Source of the DNA: Pseudomonas laurentiana
GTDB taxonomy: Bacteria > Pseudomonadota > Gammaproteobacteria > Pseudomonadales > Pseudomonadaceae
NCBI RefSeq assembly: GCF_014648275.1
Contig: NZ_BMQU01000005.1
Span: forward strand, 1 to 64,000
Reading direction: 5' to 3'
Length of the DNA: 64,000 nucleotides
The notes under the pieces were generated by a model. The model made no database searches. It worked only from the letters and a program-made list of their open reading frames with translations, and had not been told where the DNA came from. Shown here piece by piece: positions 40,038-55,786 of the stretch. Each line of letters opens with the position of its first letter. Within the stretch, counting starts at the first letter, position 1. Position numbers and translations under genes: made by a program.

Positions 40038-42536
40038 TTAGAGCGTGCGAGCGACTTGGACTTTCTCGAAGACTTCGATCTTGTCGCCGACCTTGACGTC
40101 GTTGTAGCTCTTGACGCCAATACCGCATTCCATGCCGGCGCGGACTTCGGACATATCGTCCTTGAAGCGACGCAGCGATTCCAGCTCGCCTTCGAAGATA
40201 ACGATGTCCTCACGCAGTACACGGATCGGACGGTTACGGTGAACCGTACCTTCAACCACCATGCAACCTGCGATAGCGCCGAATTTCGGCGAACGGAACA
40301 CATCACGGACTTCGGCAATACCGAGGATGTTCTCGCGAACATCGCTGCCGAGCATACCGGTCAGGGCTTTCTTGACGTCTTCAATGATGTCGTAGATCAC
40401 GTTGTAGTAACGCATATCCAGACCTTCCTGCTCGACAATCTTGCGCGCGCCAGCATCGGCACGCACGTTGAAGCCGAACAGTACTGCATTGGAAGCCAGT
40501 GCCAGGTTGGCGTCGCTCTCGGTGATACCACCGACGCCGCCGCCCACTACGCGCACTTGTACTTCGTCGTTGCCCAGACCGCTCAGGGAACCTTGCAAGG
40601 CTTCCAGAGAACCACGCACATCGGCCTTGAGGACGATGTTGAGGGTCTTCTTCTCTTCCTGGCCCATGTTCTCGAAGATGTTCTCGAGTTTGCCAGCATG
40701 GGCGCGAGCCAGTTTGACTTCGCGGTACTTGCCTTGACGGAACAGTGCAACTTCACGGGCCTTCTTCTCGTCGGCAACCACGCTCAGCTCATCGCCAGCT
40801 TCTGGTGTGCCATCAAGACCGAGAATCTCGACCGGAATCGACGGACCGGCTTCCTTCACAGGCTTGCCGTTTTCATCGAGCATGGCACGTACACGGCCGA
40901 AGTTCGAACCGCACAGAACCATATCGCCCTGACGCAGGGTACCGTCCTGAACCAGCACGGTAGCCACTGGGCCACGGCCTTTGTCCAGGCGGGACTCGAC
41001 TACAACACCGCGGCCCGGCGCCGAAGGCGTTGCCTTGAGCTCCAGAATCTCGGCCTGCAGCAGAACCGCTTCAAGCAGCTCGTCGACGCCAGTACCCATC
41101 TTCGCGGAGACCGGAACGAATGGCGTGTCGCCACCCCACTCTTCGGAGGTAACGCCTTGAACAGACAACTCGTTACGGATGCGATCGAGATCTGCACCCG
41201 GCTTGTCGATCTTGTTCACAGCAACAACCAGAGGAACACCAGCAGCCTTGGCATGCTGGACCGCTTCAATGGTCTGCGGCATTACGCCGTCGTCAGCTGC
41301 AACCACGAGGATCACGATGTCGGTAGCCTTGGCACCACGGGCGCGCATTGCGGTGAACGCAGCGTGACCCGGGGTATCGAGGAAGGTAACCATGCCGCGA
41401 TCGGTTTCAACGTGGTACGCACCGATGTGCTGGGTAATACCACCGGCTTCGCCTGCGGCTACCTTGGCACGACGAATGTAGTCGAGCAGCGAGGTCTTAC
41501 CATGGTCAACGTGACCCATTACGGTAACGACTGGTGCACGTGCGAACGACTCGCCTTCAAACTTCAGGGACTCGGCCAGGGAATCTTCCAGGGCGTTGTC
41601 GCTTACCAGCTTGACGTTGTGACCCAGCTCTTCAGCAACCAGTTGCGCGGTCTCTTGATCGAGCACCTGGTTGATGGTCACCGGAGTGCCCAGCTTGAAC
41701 ATGAACTTGACCACTTCAGCGGCCTTGACCGACATCTGCTGGGCCAGTTCAGAAACCGTGATGGTCTCACCGATCACCACGTCACGAATTACCGGACCGG
41801 TCGGGCTCTGGAAGCCGTGCGCATTACGCTTCTTCGGCTTGCCCTTGCCACGTCCACCGCGACGGAAGCCATCGCTTTCTTCTTCGGTAGTACGAGGAGC
41901 AGCACGCGGGGTAGGCGCCTTTTCCTTTTCCTTGACCTTGACCGACACGCGCGGCGCTTCGTTGCGGCGCTCGCCACGACGATCATCGTCACGCGCCTTG
42001 TCGCTGCGGCGGCTTTCGTCTTTTTTGCGATCGACAACCGGTGCTGGAGCAGCGTCGGCTGGCGAAACAGCGGCAGGCGCTGCTGCGACAGGCGCAGCAG
42101 GCGCTACGGCTTCAGTCGCTGCAGGCTGACGACGCGCTTCTTCCTGGGCACGCTGACGTGCTTCGGCTTCAGCCTTCTCACGCGCTGCGTTTTCCACGGC
42201 ACGGCGTTCGTCCAGCTCGCGCTTCTGCTCAGCCTGGATCTCTTCCGGGCTGCGTTGCACGAATACTTTCTTCTTGCGTACTTCTACGCTAATGCTTTTG
42301 CTACCGGCAACACGCAGGGTGCTGGTGGTCTTGCGCTGCAAGGTGATCTTGCGCGGTTCTTCCACTTTCGCCTTGTGGCTGCTTTTCAAATGAGTCAGCA
42401 GAGCCTGCTTCTCACTGTCGGTCACTACCTGACCGGCGTCGGTGTGCGGCAGACCTGCCTCACGCATCTGCTGCAGCAGGCGCTCTACCGGTGCAGCGAC
42501 CTCTTGGGCCAATTCTTTCACCGTGACTTGCGTCAT
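40038..42536 (-). CDS. infB: translation initiation factor IF-2
   Basis: This GTPase delivers initiator tRNA to the 30S subunit. The 832-aa product has N-terminal IF2-N domains (1-52), a long charged linker (about 85-260, rich in Glu, Arg, Ala and Pro), the GTPase domain with G1 GHVDHGKTS near 340, DTPGHA and NKIDKP, then the beta-barrel and C-terminal fMet-tRNA-binding domains. It is made directly after nusA (26 bp), which follows rimP and the initiator tRNA gene. The cluster therefore groups IF-2 with its own tRNA ligand. Confidence 0.98.
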   Translation of the reverse strand: MTQVTVKELAQEVAAPVERLLQQMREAGLPHTDAGQVVTDSEKQALLTHLKSSHKAKVEEPRKITLQRKTTSTLRVAGSKSISVEVRKKKVFVQRSPEEIQAEQKRELDERRAVENAAREKAEAEARQRAQEEARRQPAATEAVAPAAPVAAAPAAVSPADAAPAPVVDRKKDESRRSDKARDDDRRGERRNEAPRVSVKVKEKEKAPTPRAAPRTTEEESDGFRRGGRGKGKPKKRNAHGFQSPTGPVIRDVVIGETITVSELAQQMSVKAAEVVKFMFKLGTPVTINQVLDQETAQLVAEELGHNVKLVSDNALEDSLAESLKFEGESFARAPVVTVMGHVDHGKTSLLDYIRRAKVAAGEAGGITQHIGAYHVETDRGMVTFLDTPGHAAFTAMRARGAKATDIVILVVAADDGVMPQTIEAVQHAKAAGVPLVVAVNKIDKPGADLDRIRNELSVQGVTSEEWGGDTPFVPVSAKMGTGVDELLEAVLLQAEILELKATPSAPGRGVVVESRLDKGRGPVATVLVQDGTLRQGDMVLCGSNFGRVRAMLDENGKPVKEAGPSIPVEILGLDGTPEAGDELSVVADEKKAREVALFRQGKYREVKLARAHAGKLENIFENMGQEEKKTLNIVLKADVRGSLEALQGSLSGLGNDEVQVRVVGGGVGGITESDANLALASNAVLFGFNVRADAGARKIVEQEGLDMRYYNVIYDIIEDVKKALTGMLGSDVRENILGIAEVRDVFRSPKFGAIAGCMVVEGTVHRNRPIRVLREDIVIFEGELESLRRFKDDMSEVRAGMECGIGVKSYNDVKVGDKIEVFEKVQVARTL

Positions 42537-42562
42537 GCACTTCTCTCCTCAGGCCAGCCTAA

Positions 42563-44044
42563 TTACTCGAACCAGTGGGCTCGGGCGGCCATGATCAACT
42601 TGCCGGCACGCTCTTCGTCGATGCCGTCGATGTCGAGCAGATCGTCGATCGACTGCTCGGCCAGGTCTTCGCGGGTAACCACGCCGCGCACCGCCAGTTC
42701 CGCCGCCAGATCCTTGTCCATACCCTCAAGCGAGAGCAGGTCTTCGGCCGGGTGGGCGTCTGCCAGTTTTTCCTCTGTAGCGATGGCCTTGGTCAACAGA
42801 CGGTCCTTGGCCCGAGCGCGGAGCTCGTTGACGATCTCCTCGTCAAAGCCATCGATGTTGAGCATTTCTTCCAGCGGTACGTAGGCAATTTCTTCAAGGC
42901 TGGTGAAGCCTTCGTCAACCAGCACCTGCGCCAGTTCTTCATCAACTTCCAGCTCGTCGATGAAATTACGCAGGATGTCGCCGGTTTCAGCTTGCTGCTT
43001 GGCCTGAATGTCCGATTCGGTCATAACGTTCAGCGTCCAGCCGGTCAGCTGGCTGGCCAGACGCACGTTCTGACCGCCACGGCCGATGGCCTGGGCCAGG
43101 TTGTCCGCCGCCACGGCGATATCCATGGCGTGGGCATCTTCATCAACGATGATCGCCGCGACTTCAGCCGGAGACATGGCGTTAATGACAAACTGCGCCG
43201 GGTTGTCGTCCCACAGGACGATATCCACGCGCTCGCCGCCCAATTCGCCAGAAACAGCCTGAACACGCGAACCACGCATGCCAATACACGCACCTTGTGG
43301 GTCAATGCGCTTGTCCTTGGAGCGAACGGCGATCTTGGCCCGCGAGCCTGGGTCGCGAGAAGCGCCCATGACCTCGATCAGGCCTTCGGCAATTTCCGGC
43401 ACCTCAATGCGGAAAAGCTCGATCAGCATCTGTGGCGCGGTGCGCGACAGAATCAGTTGCGGACCACGGTTCTCGGTACGAATTTCCTTGAGCAGGGCGC
43501 GCAGGCGCACACCAACACGGAAGGTTTCGCGGGAGATAATGTCTTCACGGGCCAGCAGCGCTTCAGCGTTGTTGCCCAGGTCGACGATCACGTTGTCGCG
43601 GGTGACTTTCTTGACAGTGCCGGAAATGATCTCGCCCAGACGCTCGCGGTAAGCGTCGACGACCTGCGCACGCTCGGCTTCGCGCACTTTCTGCACGATA
43701 ACCTGCTTGGCAGTTTGAGCAGCGATACGGCCGAACTCAATGGACTCGATCTTTTCTTCGATAATCTCGCCAGCAACGGCACCTGGCTTTTTCGCCTGGG
43801 CCTGGTCGACTGCAAGTTCAATCGCTGGATCGTCCAGATCTTCGTCTTCGACCACGGTCCAGCGACGGAAAGTCTCGTAGTTACCGGTGTGGCGGTTGAT
43901 TTCCACACGCAGGTCGACTTCATCTTCAAAACGTTTCTTGGTTGCAGTGGCCAGGGCCACTTCCAGCGCTTCAAAAATTACGCCAGCCGGTACACCCTTT
44001 TCGTTGGATACCGACTCAACAACCAGCAGTACTTCTTTGCTCAT
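42563..44044 (-). CDS. nusA: NusA, transcription termination/antitermination factor
   Basis: It binds RNA polymerase and modulates pausing, termination and rRNA antitermination. The 493-aa product has an N-terminal polymerase-binding domain (1-125), S1 (about 135-200, [18 protein letters not shown]), two KH domains (about 230-345, with [11 protein letters not shown] and [12 protein letters not shown]) and two acidic C-terminal repeats (about 360-490). The frame is open seven codons upstream; ATG 44044 starts the standard [10 protein letters not shown]. It lies 59 bp after rimP. Confidence 0.98.
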   Translation of the reverse strand: MSKEVLLVVESVSNEKGVPAGVIFEALEVALATATKKRFEDEVDLRVEINRHTGNYETFRRWTVVEDEDLDDPAIELAVDQAQAKKPGAVAGEIIEEKIESIEFGRIAAQTAKQVIVQKVREAERAQVVDAYRERLGEIISGTVKKVTRDNVIVDLGNNAEALLAREDIISRETFRVGVRLRALLKEIRTENRGPQLILSRTAPQMLIELFRIEVPEIAEGLIEVMGASRDPGSRAKIAVRSKDKRIDPQGACIGMRGSRVQAVSGELGGERVDIVLWDDNPAQFVINAMSPAEVAAIIVDEDAHAMDIAVAADNLAQAIGRGGQNVRLASQLTGWTLNVMTESDIQAKQQAETGDILRNFIDELEVDEELAQVLVDEGFTSLEEIAYVPLEEMLNIDGFDEEIVNELRARAKDRLLTKAIATEEKLADAHPAEDLLSLEGMDKDLAAELAVRGVVTREDLAEQSIDDLLDIDGIDEERAGKLIMAARAHWFE

Positions 44045-44103
44045 CGTACGCCTCGCCTTTCGCACGCCATTGGATCCGCGGACTACGCGGTATCCGGCAC
44101 GTC

Positions 44104-44562
44104 TCAGTCAAAACTGGGAATAATGTTGGCCTTGTCGATCGAGTCGATCGGCAACAGGAACTCATGGCTATCCACCTGGACCACCACATCCTGCTCCTCC
44201 ACTCCACGGAGAAGGCCCTGAAAGTTACGACGACCTTCAAAGGGCGTACGCAGCTTGATCTTCACTTGTTCGCCGGCATGCGAAGCGAACTGTTCCAAGG
44301 TGAACAGCGGGCGATCCATGCCAGGAGAGGACACTTCAAGGGTGTATTCAGAACTGATCGGATCTTCGACATCCAGAACACCACTCACCTGGCGACTGAC
44401 CACTTCACAGTCGTCGACCAAAATGCCGTCTGTCTTATCGATATAGATACGCAGTACCGAATGCTTGCCTTGAGAGATGAATTCGATCCCCCAGCATTGA
44501 TAGCCAAGAGCCTCGACCACCGGGGCCAACAAGGCCTGCAACTGTTCTAGCTTGCTCGACAC
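44104..44562 (-). CDS. rimP: RimP, ribosome maturation factor
   Basis: It assists assembly of the 30S head. The 152-aa product has the N-terminal alpha/beta domain ([24 protein letters not shown]), the central [21 protein letters not shown] block, the conserved [14 protein letters not shown] and a C-terminal SH3-like domain. The frame opens 17 codons upstream, but the GTG at 44562 has AGGGGG upstream and gives the known length. It is the first protein gene of the rimP-nusA-infB operon, behind the initiator tRNA gene and its terminator. Confidence 0.96.
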   Translation of the reverse strand: MSSKLEQLQALLAPVVEALGYQCWGIEFISQGKHSVLRIYIDKTDGILVDDCEVVSRQVSGVLDVEDPISSEYTLEVSSPGMDRPLFTLEQFASHAGEQVKIKLRTPFEGRRNFQGLLRGVEEQDVVVQVDSHEFLLPIDSIDKANIIPSFD

Positions 44563-44660
44563 CTGAACCCCCTCGTGCATGCTATGCAAATAAAAAATGG
44601 GCAAAGCGCCCATCCCGGATACGCCGCTGAATATCGGCGCGTAAGAACTGTCCAGCTAGC

Positions 44661-44682
44661 AAAAAGCCCCTGAAAAGGGGCT
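44661..44682 (-). terminator. terminator between tRNA-fMet and rimP
   Basis: AGCCCCT and AGGGGCT pair around a short loop, followed on the minus strand by TTTTT. Readthrough or an internal promoter must supply rimP. Confidence 0.88.
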
Positions 44683-44693
44683 CCGCTTAGGAC

Positions 44694-44770
<77 letters not shown>

Positions 44771-44830
44771 ACAAAGCTGGGGCGAAAGTATACGACCGAA
44801 CCCACCAAGGGGTCAATCTAACCTCCACCG

Positions 44831-44863
44831 ACAAGAAAGCCCGCATGTAGCGGGCTGTCTTGT
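44831..44863 (-). terminator. terminator between tRNA-Leu and tRNA-fMet
   Basis: AGCCCGC (44838-44844) pairs with GCGGGCT (44850-44856). An outer ACAAG/CTTGT pairing extends the stem. On the minus strand TTTCTTG follows. Confidence 0.75.
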
Positions 44864-44869
44864 TTTAAT

Positions 44870-44955
44870 TGGTACCGAGAAGGGGACTCGAACCCCTACA
44901 CCCTATGGGCACAACCACCTCAAGGTTGCGTGTCTACCAATTCCACCACCTCGGC
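44870..44955 (-). tRNA. tRNA-Leu (GAG)
   Basis: This 86-nt class II tRNA has a long variable arm and an encoded CCA. The anticodon loop CTTGAGG gives anticodon GAG, which reads CUC and CUU. It lies 20 bases after secG and is probably co-transcribed with it, as in other gammaproteobacteria. Confidence 0.96.
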
Positions 44956-44975
44956 AATACTACATTTGACGCTTT

Positions 44976-45356
44976 TTACTTCTGTTCTTGAGCTGGAGGA
45001 ATGTCAGTGTTAGTGGCATTACCTTTTTGCTCTTGAAGCACCGGAACATCATCTGCTGCCGGCTTTTTCTGAATTTCCAGAACCGCTGGATCTGGCAATC
45101 CTACCTGAGTCAGCTCATGAGCTTTCTCTTTAGCAAAGTATCCTAACCCAAGAGCAGTTAAGAAGAAAGAGGCAGCTAGTATAGCAGTAAACTTACTCAG
45201 AAAGGTAGCAGAACCTTGGCTTCCGAACACAGTATTTGAAGCACCTGCGCCGAAAGATGCACCAGCTTCTGCACCTTTACCCTGTTGCAACAACACCAGT
45301 ACCACCAAACCCAGTGCGCCCAACAGATGCAAAACAACTACGACGGTTTCGAGCAT
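44976..45356 (-). CDS. secG: SecG, preprotein translocase subunit
   Basis: This is the small accessory subunit of SecYEG. The 126-aa product has two membrane helices (about 1-20 and 54-74), separated by the conserved [30 protein letters not shown] cytosolic loop. It ends in an unusually Gln/Glu/Lys/Pro-rich tail of about 45 residues ([13 protein letters not shown], then PPAQEQK), a common pseudomonad extension. It starts three bases after the tpiA stop and is followed by tRNA-Leu. Confidence 0.96.
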   Translation of the reverse strand: MLETVVVVLHLLGALGLVVLVLLQQGKGAEAGASFGAGASNTVFGSQGSATFLSKFTAILAASFFLTALGLGYFAKEKAHELTQVGLPDPAVLEIQKKPAADDVPVLQEQKGNATNTDIPPAQEQK

Positions 45357-45359
45357 TTC

Positions 45360-46115
45360 TCAGTTTCCTGCGGCGCGACAAATTGCACCGAATTCGTCTG
45401 CGTTCAGGGAAGCTCCACCAATGAGCCCCCCATCGATATCCGGCATGCCGAACAGTTCAGCCGCATTGGCCGCCTTCACGCTGCCGCCGTATAGAAGCCG
45501 CACATTCTTGGCGACTTCAGTATTCTCTGCCGCCAGCTGCTCACGAATGGCTTTATGCACATCCTGAGCCTGCTGTGGCGTGGCCGTAAGGCCCGTGCCA
45601 ATGGCCCATACAGGCTCATAAGCAATCACCGCATTGGCGAAGGCACCAACACCGAGCTCCTCGATGATGCTACCCAATTGACGCCCTACAACCTCAAGCG
45701 TCTTGCCCGCCTCACGCTCTTCCAGGGTTTCCCCTATGCAGAGCACCGGCGTCAGGCCACAGGCCTGAGCGGCTGCAAACTTGCGGTTGAGCGTTGCGTC
45801 ACTTTCGCCCATGAACTGGCGACGCTCCGAATGCCCAACCAACACAAACTCACATCCTGCGTCGACCAACTGGCTCGGCGCAGTCTCACCGGTCAGCGCG
45901 CCCTGCATAGGCTCCACTGCGGAGTTCTGTGCACCGACTGCGACCGACTTGCCCTGCAACCCTTCAATCACTTGATTGATGTAAAGGCAGGGCGGGAAAA
46001 CCGCTACTTCAACACCGCTCGGCAGGGCTAAATTACCTAAGCCCTTGATCAGCTCAGCGACGCTGGCGCGGGTACCGTGCATCTTCCAGTTACCAGCTAC
46101 CATAGGGCGACGCAT
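45360..46115 (-). CDS. tpiA: TpiA, triose-phosphate isomerase
   Basis: It interconverts dihydroxyacetone phosphate and glyceraldehyde-3-phosphate. The 251-aa TIM-barrel product has the catalytic set: Asn9 and Lys11 (GNWKMHG), the electrophilic His in [11 protein letters not shown], the catalytic Glu in [11 protein letters not shown], and the phosphate loop [12 protein letters not shown]. It sits between glmM and secG, continuing the ftsH-folP-glmM-tpiA-secG run. Confidence 0.97.
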   Translation of the reverse strand: MRRPMVAGNWKMHGTRASVAELIKGLGNLALPSGVEVAVFPPCLYINQVIEGLQGKSVAVGAQNSAVEPMQGALTGETAPSQLVDAGCEFVLVGHSERRQFMGESDATLNRKFAAAQACGLTPVLCIGETLEEREAGKTLEVVGRQLGSIIEELGVGAFANAVIAYEPVWAIGTGLTATPQQAQDVHKAIREQLAAENTEVAKNVRLLYGGSVKAANAAELFGMPDIDGGLIGGASLNADEFGAICRAAGN

Positions 46116-46181
46116 GCTGTACCTCGTCGGTCAAAGTGGGCGCAGATCTTACCCAACCCTTTCAACGCTGGCAAGCGCTAA

Positions 46182-47522
46182 TCAGACGCAAACTTCACTA
46201 ACAAGCGCTGCCAGCTCTTCAGCGTAACCACGAACCTGCGCTTCATCGTCGCCTTCGACCATGACACGTACCAGCGGCTCGGTGCCGGATTTGCGCAGCA
46301 ACACTCGCCCACGCCCCGCCATCGCCTCTGTAACGCGCGCGCACGCCTCCTTGACGGTCGGGTGCTCGACAGGATCGACCTTGCTGGCACCGAAGCGCAC
46401 ATTGATCAGAACCTGAGGGCACTTGCGCAGCGCCTGACGCGCCTGAGCCAGGTTCTCGCCACGTCGCTTGAGCGACAACAGCACTTGCAAGGCCGCAATA
46501 ATCGCATCGCCCGTCGTGGTGTGATTGCAGCACACGACATGCCCGGAGTTTTCGCCACCGACAACCCAGTCACGCTCCAGCAACTCGGCCATGACATAGC
46601 GGTCGCCGACCTTGGCCCGCACAAATGGAATCGAGAGCTCCTGCAAGGCCAGCTCCAGGCCCAGGTTGCTCATCAGAGTACCCACCACACCACCTTGCAG
46701 CTTGCCACGCTCCTGCAGGTCACGGGCAATGATGAACAACAGTTCGTCACCGTCGACAATGGCACCGGTATGATCAACCATCAATACGCGGTCACCGTCA
46801 CCATCAAAAGCGATGCCGAGATCGGCATGCCCTACAAGCACCGCGGCCTGCAGCGACTCGATATGGGTAGAACCACAATTTTCATTGATGTTCAGGCCGT
46901 CTGGCTGCGCATGCAACACTGTGACGTTGGCACCCAACTCGCGGAACACGCTCGGGGCGACCTTGTAGGTGGCACCATGCGCGCAATCGACCACAAGCTT
47001 GAGCCCGGCAAAATCAGTACTGGTCGGAACACTGCTCTTGCAGAACTCGATGTAGCGCCCAGCAGCGTCATTGATACGCGAGACCTTGCCCAGCTTGCCC
47101 GATTCCACCACGGTCATTGGCTGATCGAGCAGCTCTTCGATCATCCGTTCGACTTCGTCAGGCAGCTTGGTGCCCTGGCCAGAGAAGAACTTGATGCCGT
47201 TGTCATCATGCGGATTGTGCGAGGCACTGATAACAATGCCCGCCTCGGCATGAAAGGTGCGCGTCAGATAGGCAATCGCCGGCGTTGGCATCGGCCCCAA
47301 CAGCATCACATCAGCGCCAGCAGCGGAAAGCCCGGCCTCCAGGGCCGACTCGAACATGTAGCCGGAAATTCGCGTGTCCTTGCCGACCAACACCTTGCAG
47401 GCGCCCATCTTGCGGAAAGCCATACCCGCCGCCCAGCCCAGCTTGAGCATGAAATCAGGGGTAATAGGGTATACACCGACCCGGCCACGAATGCCGTCGG
47501 TACCAAAATATTTTCTACTCAT
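46182..47522 (-). CDS. glmM: GlmM, phosphoglucosamine mutase
   Basis: It converts glucosamine-6-phosphate to glucosamine-1-phosphate for UDP-GlcNAc, feeding peptidoglycan and LPS. The 446-aa product has the phosphoserine loop [12 protein letters not shown] with Ser101, the metal loop [11 protein letters not shown], the sugar-binding GGENSGH, and the C-terminal phosphate-binding [12 protein letters not shown]. It begins 16 bp after folP. The ATG at 47522 is the family start ([13 protein letters not shown]). Confidence 0.97.
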   Translation of the reverse strand: MSRKYFGTDGIRGRVGVYPITPDFMLKLGWAAGMAFRKMGACKVLVGKDTRISGYMFESALEAGLSAAGADVMLLGPMPTPAIAYLTRTFHAEAGIVISASHNPHDDNGIKFFSGQGTKLPDEVERMIEELLDQPMTVVESGKLGKVSRINDAAGRYIEFCKSSVPTSTDFAGLKLVVDCAHGATYKVAPSVFRELGANVTVLHAQPDGLNINENCGSTHIESLQAAVLVGHADLGIAFDGDGDRVLMVDHTGAIVDGDELLFIIARDLQERGKLQGGVVGTLMSNLGLELALQELSIPFVRAKVGDRYVMAELLERDWVVGGENSGHVVCCNHTTTGDAIIAALQVLLSLKRRGENLAQARQALRKCPQVLINVRFGASKVDPVEHPTVKEACARVTEAMAGRGRVLLRKSGTEPLVRVMVEGDDEAQVRGYAEELAALVSEVCV

Positions 47523-47538
47523 AAATGCTCCGTCACTC

Positions 47539-48390
47539 TTATTCGGCAGCCTGTACCGCTGCGATCATCCGTACTACGTCGACGGTTTCGGCGACATCAT
47601 GAACGCGCAAAATGCTGGCACCCTTGGTCATCGCCAATGCAGCCAATGCGAGGCTGCCGTAGAGCCGCTCTCCGACCGGACGCTCAAGCGCCTGACCAAT
47701 CATGCTCTTGCGTGAAACACCGACAAGCAGAGGCCTGCCAAGTCGGTACAACGCATCCATGTGTTTGAACAGGCTAAGGTTATGGGCCAGGTTTTTTGCG
47801 AAACCGAAACCCGGATCAAGGATGATGCGCTCTGCACCAATACCGACAGCCGCACATGCAGTCATCCGCTCTTCAAGGTAGCTAGCCACCTCGTCAGTGA
47901 CATTCTGGTAATGCGGGCTGTCCTGCATGTCACCTGGCTCGCCGCGCATATGCATAAGGCATACAGGCAAACCTGTGGCAGCCGCCGCATCCAGGGCGCC
48001 ATCACGACTGAGCGACCGCACGTCATTGATCAACCCAGCTCCGAGACGGGCCGATTCACGCATCACGGCCGGGGTCGACGTATCGACGGAAATAATGACA
48101 TCCAGCGCCTGACTGATGGCCTCGACAATGGGCGCCACGCGCTCCAGCTCCTCAACGGGAGAAACGGCTCTCGCACCCGGCCGAGTGGACTCACCGCCCA
48201 CGTCGATCAGTGTAGCGCCTGCGGCAACCATCGCCTCAGCGTGGCGCAGCGCCGCATCACGCTGAGTGAAGCGACCGCCATCGGAAAAGGAATCAGGCGT
48301 GATATTGAGAATACCCATGACATGGGTAAGGGACAAATCAAGAACCCGGTTGCCGCAAGGCAACCGGGTTGGGTACTGCTTTGGAGTCAT
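47539..48390 (-). CDS. folP: FolP, dihydropteroate synthase
   Basis: It joins p-aminobenzoate to the pterin pyrophosphate made by FolK; it is the sulfonamide target. The 283-aa TIM-barrel product has both signatures: [15 protein letters not shown] and [12 protein letters not shown]. The [13 protein letters not shown] segment, [16 protein letters not shown] and [14 protein letters not shown] are also present. It starts eight bases after the ftsH stop. Confidence 0.97.
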   Translation of the reverse strand: MTPKQYPTRLPCGNRVLDLSLTHVMGILNITPDSFSDGGRFTQRDAALRHAEAMVAAGATLIDVGGESTRPGARAVSPVEELERVAPIVEAISQALDVIISVDTSTPAVMRESARLGAGLINDVRSLSRDGALDAAAATGLPVCLMHMRGEPGDMQDSPHYQNVTDEVASYLEERMTACAAVGIGAERIILDPGFGFAKNLAHNLSLFKHMDALYRLGRPLLVGVSRKSMIGQALERPVGERLYGSLALAALAMTKGASILRVHDVAETVDVVRMIAAVQAAE

Positions 48391-48398
48391 ATGAATCC

Positions 48399-50315
<1,917 letters not shown>

Positions 50316-50517
50316 TTAGCTACCCTCTGAAGCAGGCTGAGGCGCAGCCGTGCCTCGCATGATAATCACCGGCCTAACTTACTACATTACCTACACATCT
50401 GCAGGCGCCGTCTGTAACCCTTTGTGAAACCTAGACTACACGATGTTCGCCCAAGTCAGGCAGGGCAGCCGATTAGAAAAAACTATCGGGAGCCCTGAAA
50501 GCTGCCGGCCTGGCGCT

Positions 50518-51141
50518 TTACTCGCCGCGAAAACCTCTCGCCAACAAGTACTGCTCACGGGAACGGTCCCGCGAAGAGAGCGGCTTACGCATCTGCACCT
50601 TGTCGAACTTCTGCCGAACGGTTTTCAGATAGGTATCGAACCCCTCGCCCTGGAAGATCTTGATCAGGAAGTCACCACCCGGACGCAATACGCGGGTAGC
50701 CAGATCGAGGGCCAGCTCACAAAGGAACATGGCCTTGGGCATATCCACGGCAGGCGTACCACTCATATTGGGGGCCATATCGGAAATCACAAGGTCTACT
50801 TCCGTATTACCTACCGCTTCGAGGATTTGCGCAAGCACCTCATCTTGGGTGAAATCCCCCTGAATGAAGGTCACATCCGGAATACTGTCCATTTCCAGAA
50901 TGTCCGACGCGATCAAACGCCCTTGGCCACCGATCAGACGACTGGTCACTTGCGACCAGCCACCCGGTGCCGCACCAAGGTCGATAACACTCATGCCGGG
51001 GCGGATCAGCCGGTCTTTTTCCTGCAGTTCCAGCAGCTTGTAGCTGGCCCGCGAGCGATAACCGTCCTTTTGCGCCATCTTGACGTAAGGATCGTTGAAA
51101 TGTTCTTTCAGCCAGTTATGGCTTGTCTTGGAACGCGCCAC
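50518..51141 (-). CDS. rlmE: RlmE (FtsJ/RrmJ), 23S rRNA U2552 2'-O-methyltransferase
   Basis: It methylates U2552 in the A-loop of 23S rRNA during late 50S assembly. The 207-aa product has the RrmJ fold. SAM binding is in [14 protein letters not shown], and the catalytic Lys-Asp-Lys-Glu set includes [20 protein letters not shown] and [13 protein letters not shown]. The start is a GTG at 51141 with GAGGTG four bases upstream. It is divergent from yhbY; the 100-bp gap holds a palindrome. Confidence 0.96.
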   Translation of the reverse strand: MARSKTSHNWLKEHFNDPYVKMAQKDGYRSRASYKLLELQEKDRLIRPGMSVIDLGAAPGGWSQVTSRLIGGQGRLIASDILEMDSIPDVTFIQGDFTQDEVLAQILEAVGNTEVDLVISDMAPNMSGTPAVDMPKAMFLCELALDLATRVLRPGGDFLIKIFQGEGFDTYLKTVRQKFDKVQMRKPLSSRDRSREQYLLARGFRGE

Positions 51142-51196
51142 TGGGCACCTCGATGATAACGGTCGTGATTAACTGGGCGGATCCACGGGCCCTCGG

Positions 51197-51218
51197 GTAA
51201 AATGGCCGCCATTTTTAC
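51197..51218. repeat. inverted repeat between rlmE and yhbY
   Basis: GTAAAATGGC and its near-complement ending in CCATTTTTAC flank a central CG dinucleotide, with one extra T in the right arm. It sits midway between two divergent start codons, so it may be an operator or part of overlapping promoters. Confidence 0.45.
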
Positions 51219-51241
51219 AGAATCAGACAAAGGGTCAGATT

Positions 51242-51550
51242 ATGCCGCTCACTCAAGAGCAGAAGAAACAGTACAAATCCATTGGCCACGATCTCAAACC
51301 TGTTTTGATTGTGGCAGGCAATGGGCTGACTGAGGGTGTTCTCGCCGAACTCGAGCGCGCCCTGAGCGATCATGAGCTGATCAAGATCAAGCTCAACCTC
51401 AGCGAGCGCGAAGAGCGCGCCGAAGTAATCACCGAGCTGTGCAAGGCTGGCCGAGCAGAACTGGTACAGACCATCGGAAAAATGGCGTTGATTTACCGCA
51501 AGAACCCACAGCCTAACAAACAGCTGTCGAACATCCATCGCTACAAGTGA
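51242..51550 (+). CDS. yhbY: YhbY family CRM-domain RNA-binding protein
   Basis: This 102-aa single CRM-domain protein is associated with pre-50S ribosomes. The signature GLTEGVLAELERALSDHELIKIKL includes the GxxG-type RNA-binding loop region, and VQTIGKMALIYRKN closes the domain. It is divergent from rlmE, another large-subunit assembly gene, which fits a shared role in ribosome biogenesis. It is the only plus-strand gene in this minus-strand stretch. Confidence 0.93.
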   Translation: MPLTQEQKKQYKSIGHDLKPVLIVAGNGLTEGVLAELERALSDHELIKIKLNLSEREERAEVITELCKAGRAELVQTIGKMALIYRKNPQPNKQLSNIHRYK

Positions 51551-51563
51551 TGCTCGCGCCGCG

Positions 51564-52010
51564 TCAGTGGCGCGCTCTGCGCGCCCTGCCCGGCTGAGGT
51601 TGCAGCACCAACAGCATGCCGGTAAGACCCAGCAGCAGATAACAGAGCAACTGCCAACGCATCAACTCAGGCAGCAGCATCCGCAACGCAAAATACACAA
51701 CACACGCCAGCAACGCCATCAGCAGCAGTTGCCCTCGCCTGTCGCGCCACAGGCTGCGCAAGCCTTCAGCCTGCACCAGAACCAACACCTGCAGCCCTGC
51801 ACAAAACGCCGCGAATGCCACCAACAATGACGCCACCAGCTTGCCGATATCCTCAACAAGCAGCGGCGCCAGCCCGACTTTTGCAAGCGTCGGCAGTAGC
51901 CCGAAGTACAGCATCCACAGGCCACCAACCCAGAGCACCTGGGTCAGTTGCCAGATTACTGCCGTCGCGGCAACGCCGCGACGCCGGTTAAAGGTGGACG
52001 ACTTCGACAA
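51564..52010 (-). CDS. DUF4149 family membrane protein
   Basis: This 148-aa predicted inner-membrane protein has four hydrophobic helices (about 17-40, 52-75, 85-107 and 112-132) and a basic C-terminus ([10 protein letters not shown]). DUF4149 has no assigned function known to me. The only reasonable start is a TTG at 52010, 23 bases inside the end of greA and without a strong ribosome binding site, so it is probably translated by coupling with greA. It is the last gene of carA-carB-greA and converges with yhbY 13 bp away. Confidence 0.8.
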   Translation of the reverse strand: MSKSSTFNRRRGVAATAVIWQLTQVLWVGGLWMLYFGLLPTLAKVGLAPLLVEDIGKLVASLLVAFAAFCAGLQVLVLVQAEGLRSLWRDRRGQLLLMALLACVVYFALRMLLPELMRWQLLCYLLLGLTGMLLVLQPQPGRARRARH

Positions 52011-52460
52011 TCTCGTACTCGATCAAACCACTTGGGGTCTTCACCGCAACGACATCGCCCTCTTGCTTGCCAATCAAGGCACGAGCGATAGGCGAGCCAA
52101 CCGAAAGCTTGCCAGCCTTGATGTCGGCTTCATCCTCACCAACGATCTGATACTTCAGGCTTTCGTCAGTTTCGACGTTGGCAATTTCAACGGTTGTACC
52201 GAAGATCACTTTGCCAGTATGCGCAATCGAGGTGACATCGATCACCACCGCATTCTGCAAGCGCCCTTCGATATCGCGGATCCGCGCCTCGACCATGCCC
52301 TGTTGCTCTCGTGCGGCATGGTACTCGGCGTTTTCCTTCAGGTCGCCCAGCTCCCGCGCCTCGCCAATATCCTGGCTGAGCTTGGGACGAACGACCTTGG
52401 TCAGATGAGTCAGTTCTTCTTCCAGGGCGCGAGCGCCCTGGACGGTCATAGGGTATTTAT

Positions 52461-52464
<4 letters not shown>
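51988..52464 (-). CDS. greA: GreA, transcript cleavage factor
   Basis: It rescues backtracked RNA polymerase by stimulating cleavage of the nascent RNA. The 158-aa product has an N-terminal coiled coil (1-75) whose tip carries the acidic residues of [20 protein letters not shown]-terminal FKBP-like domain (about 80-157) ends [11 protein letters not shown]. Its ATG overlaps the carB stop by four bases (ATGA), and its own end overlaps the DUF4149 gene. DksA, which occupies the same polymerase channel, is also encoded in this window. Confidence 0.97.
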
Positions 52465-55682
<3,218 letters not shown>

Positions 55683-55738
55683 GGGTTGTCACTCAAATCC
55701 GCAGGTCAGTCGGCAAGCCGTCTTGAACAATCTTGGGC

Positions 55739-55772
55739 GGCCCCTGAACACGGCTCGCGCCGGTTCAGGGCC
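55739..55772 (-). other. strong hairpin in the carA-carB gap
   Basis: GGCCCCTGAAC pairs with GTTCAGGG-CC around a GC-rich loop that can itself pair (CGGC/GCCG). No T-run follows. It sits about 15 bases after carA and may tune relative expression or mRNA decay of the two subunits. Confidence 0.6.
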
Positions 55773-55786
55773 TTCTCACTAGGTGC

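Noticed and set aside
40002-42884. A 960-codon plus-strand frame antisense to infB and nusA
   Set aside because: It spans the opposite strand of two intact essential genes and shows low-complexity Arg/Ser/Ala composition with no domain.
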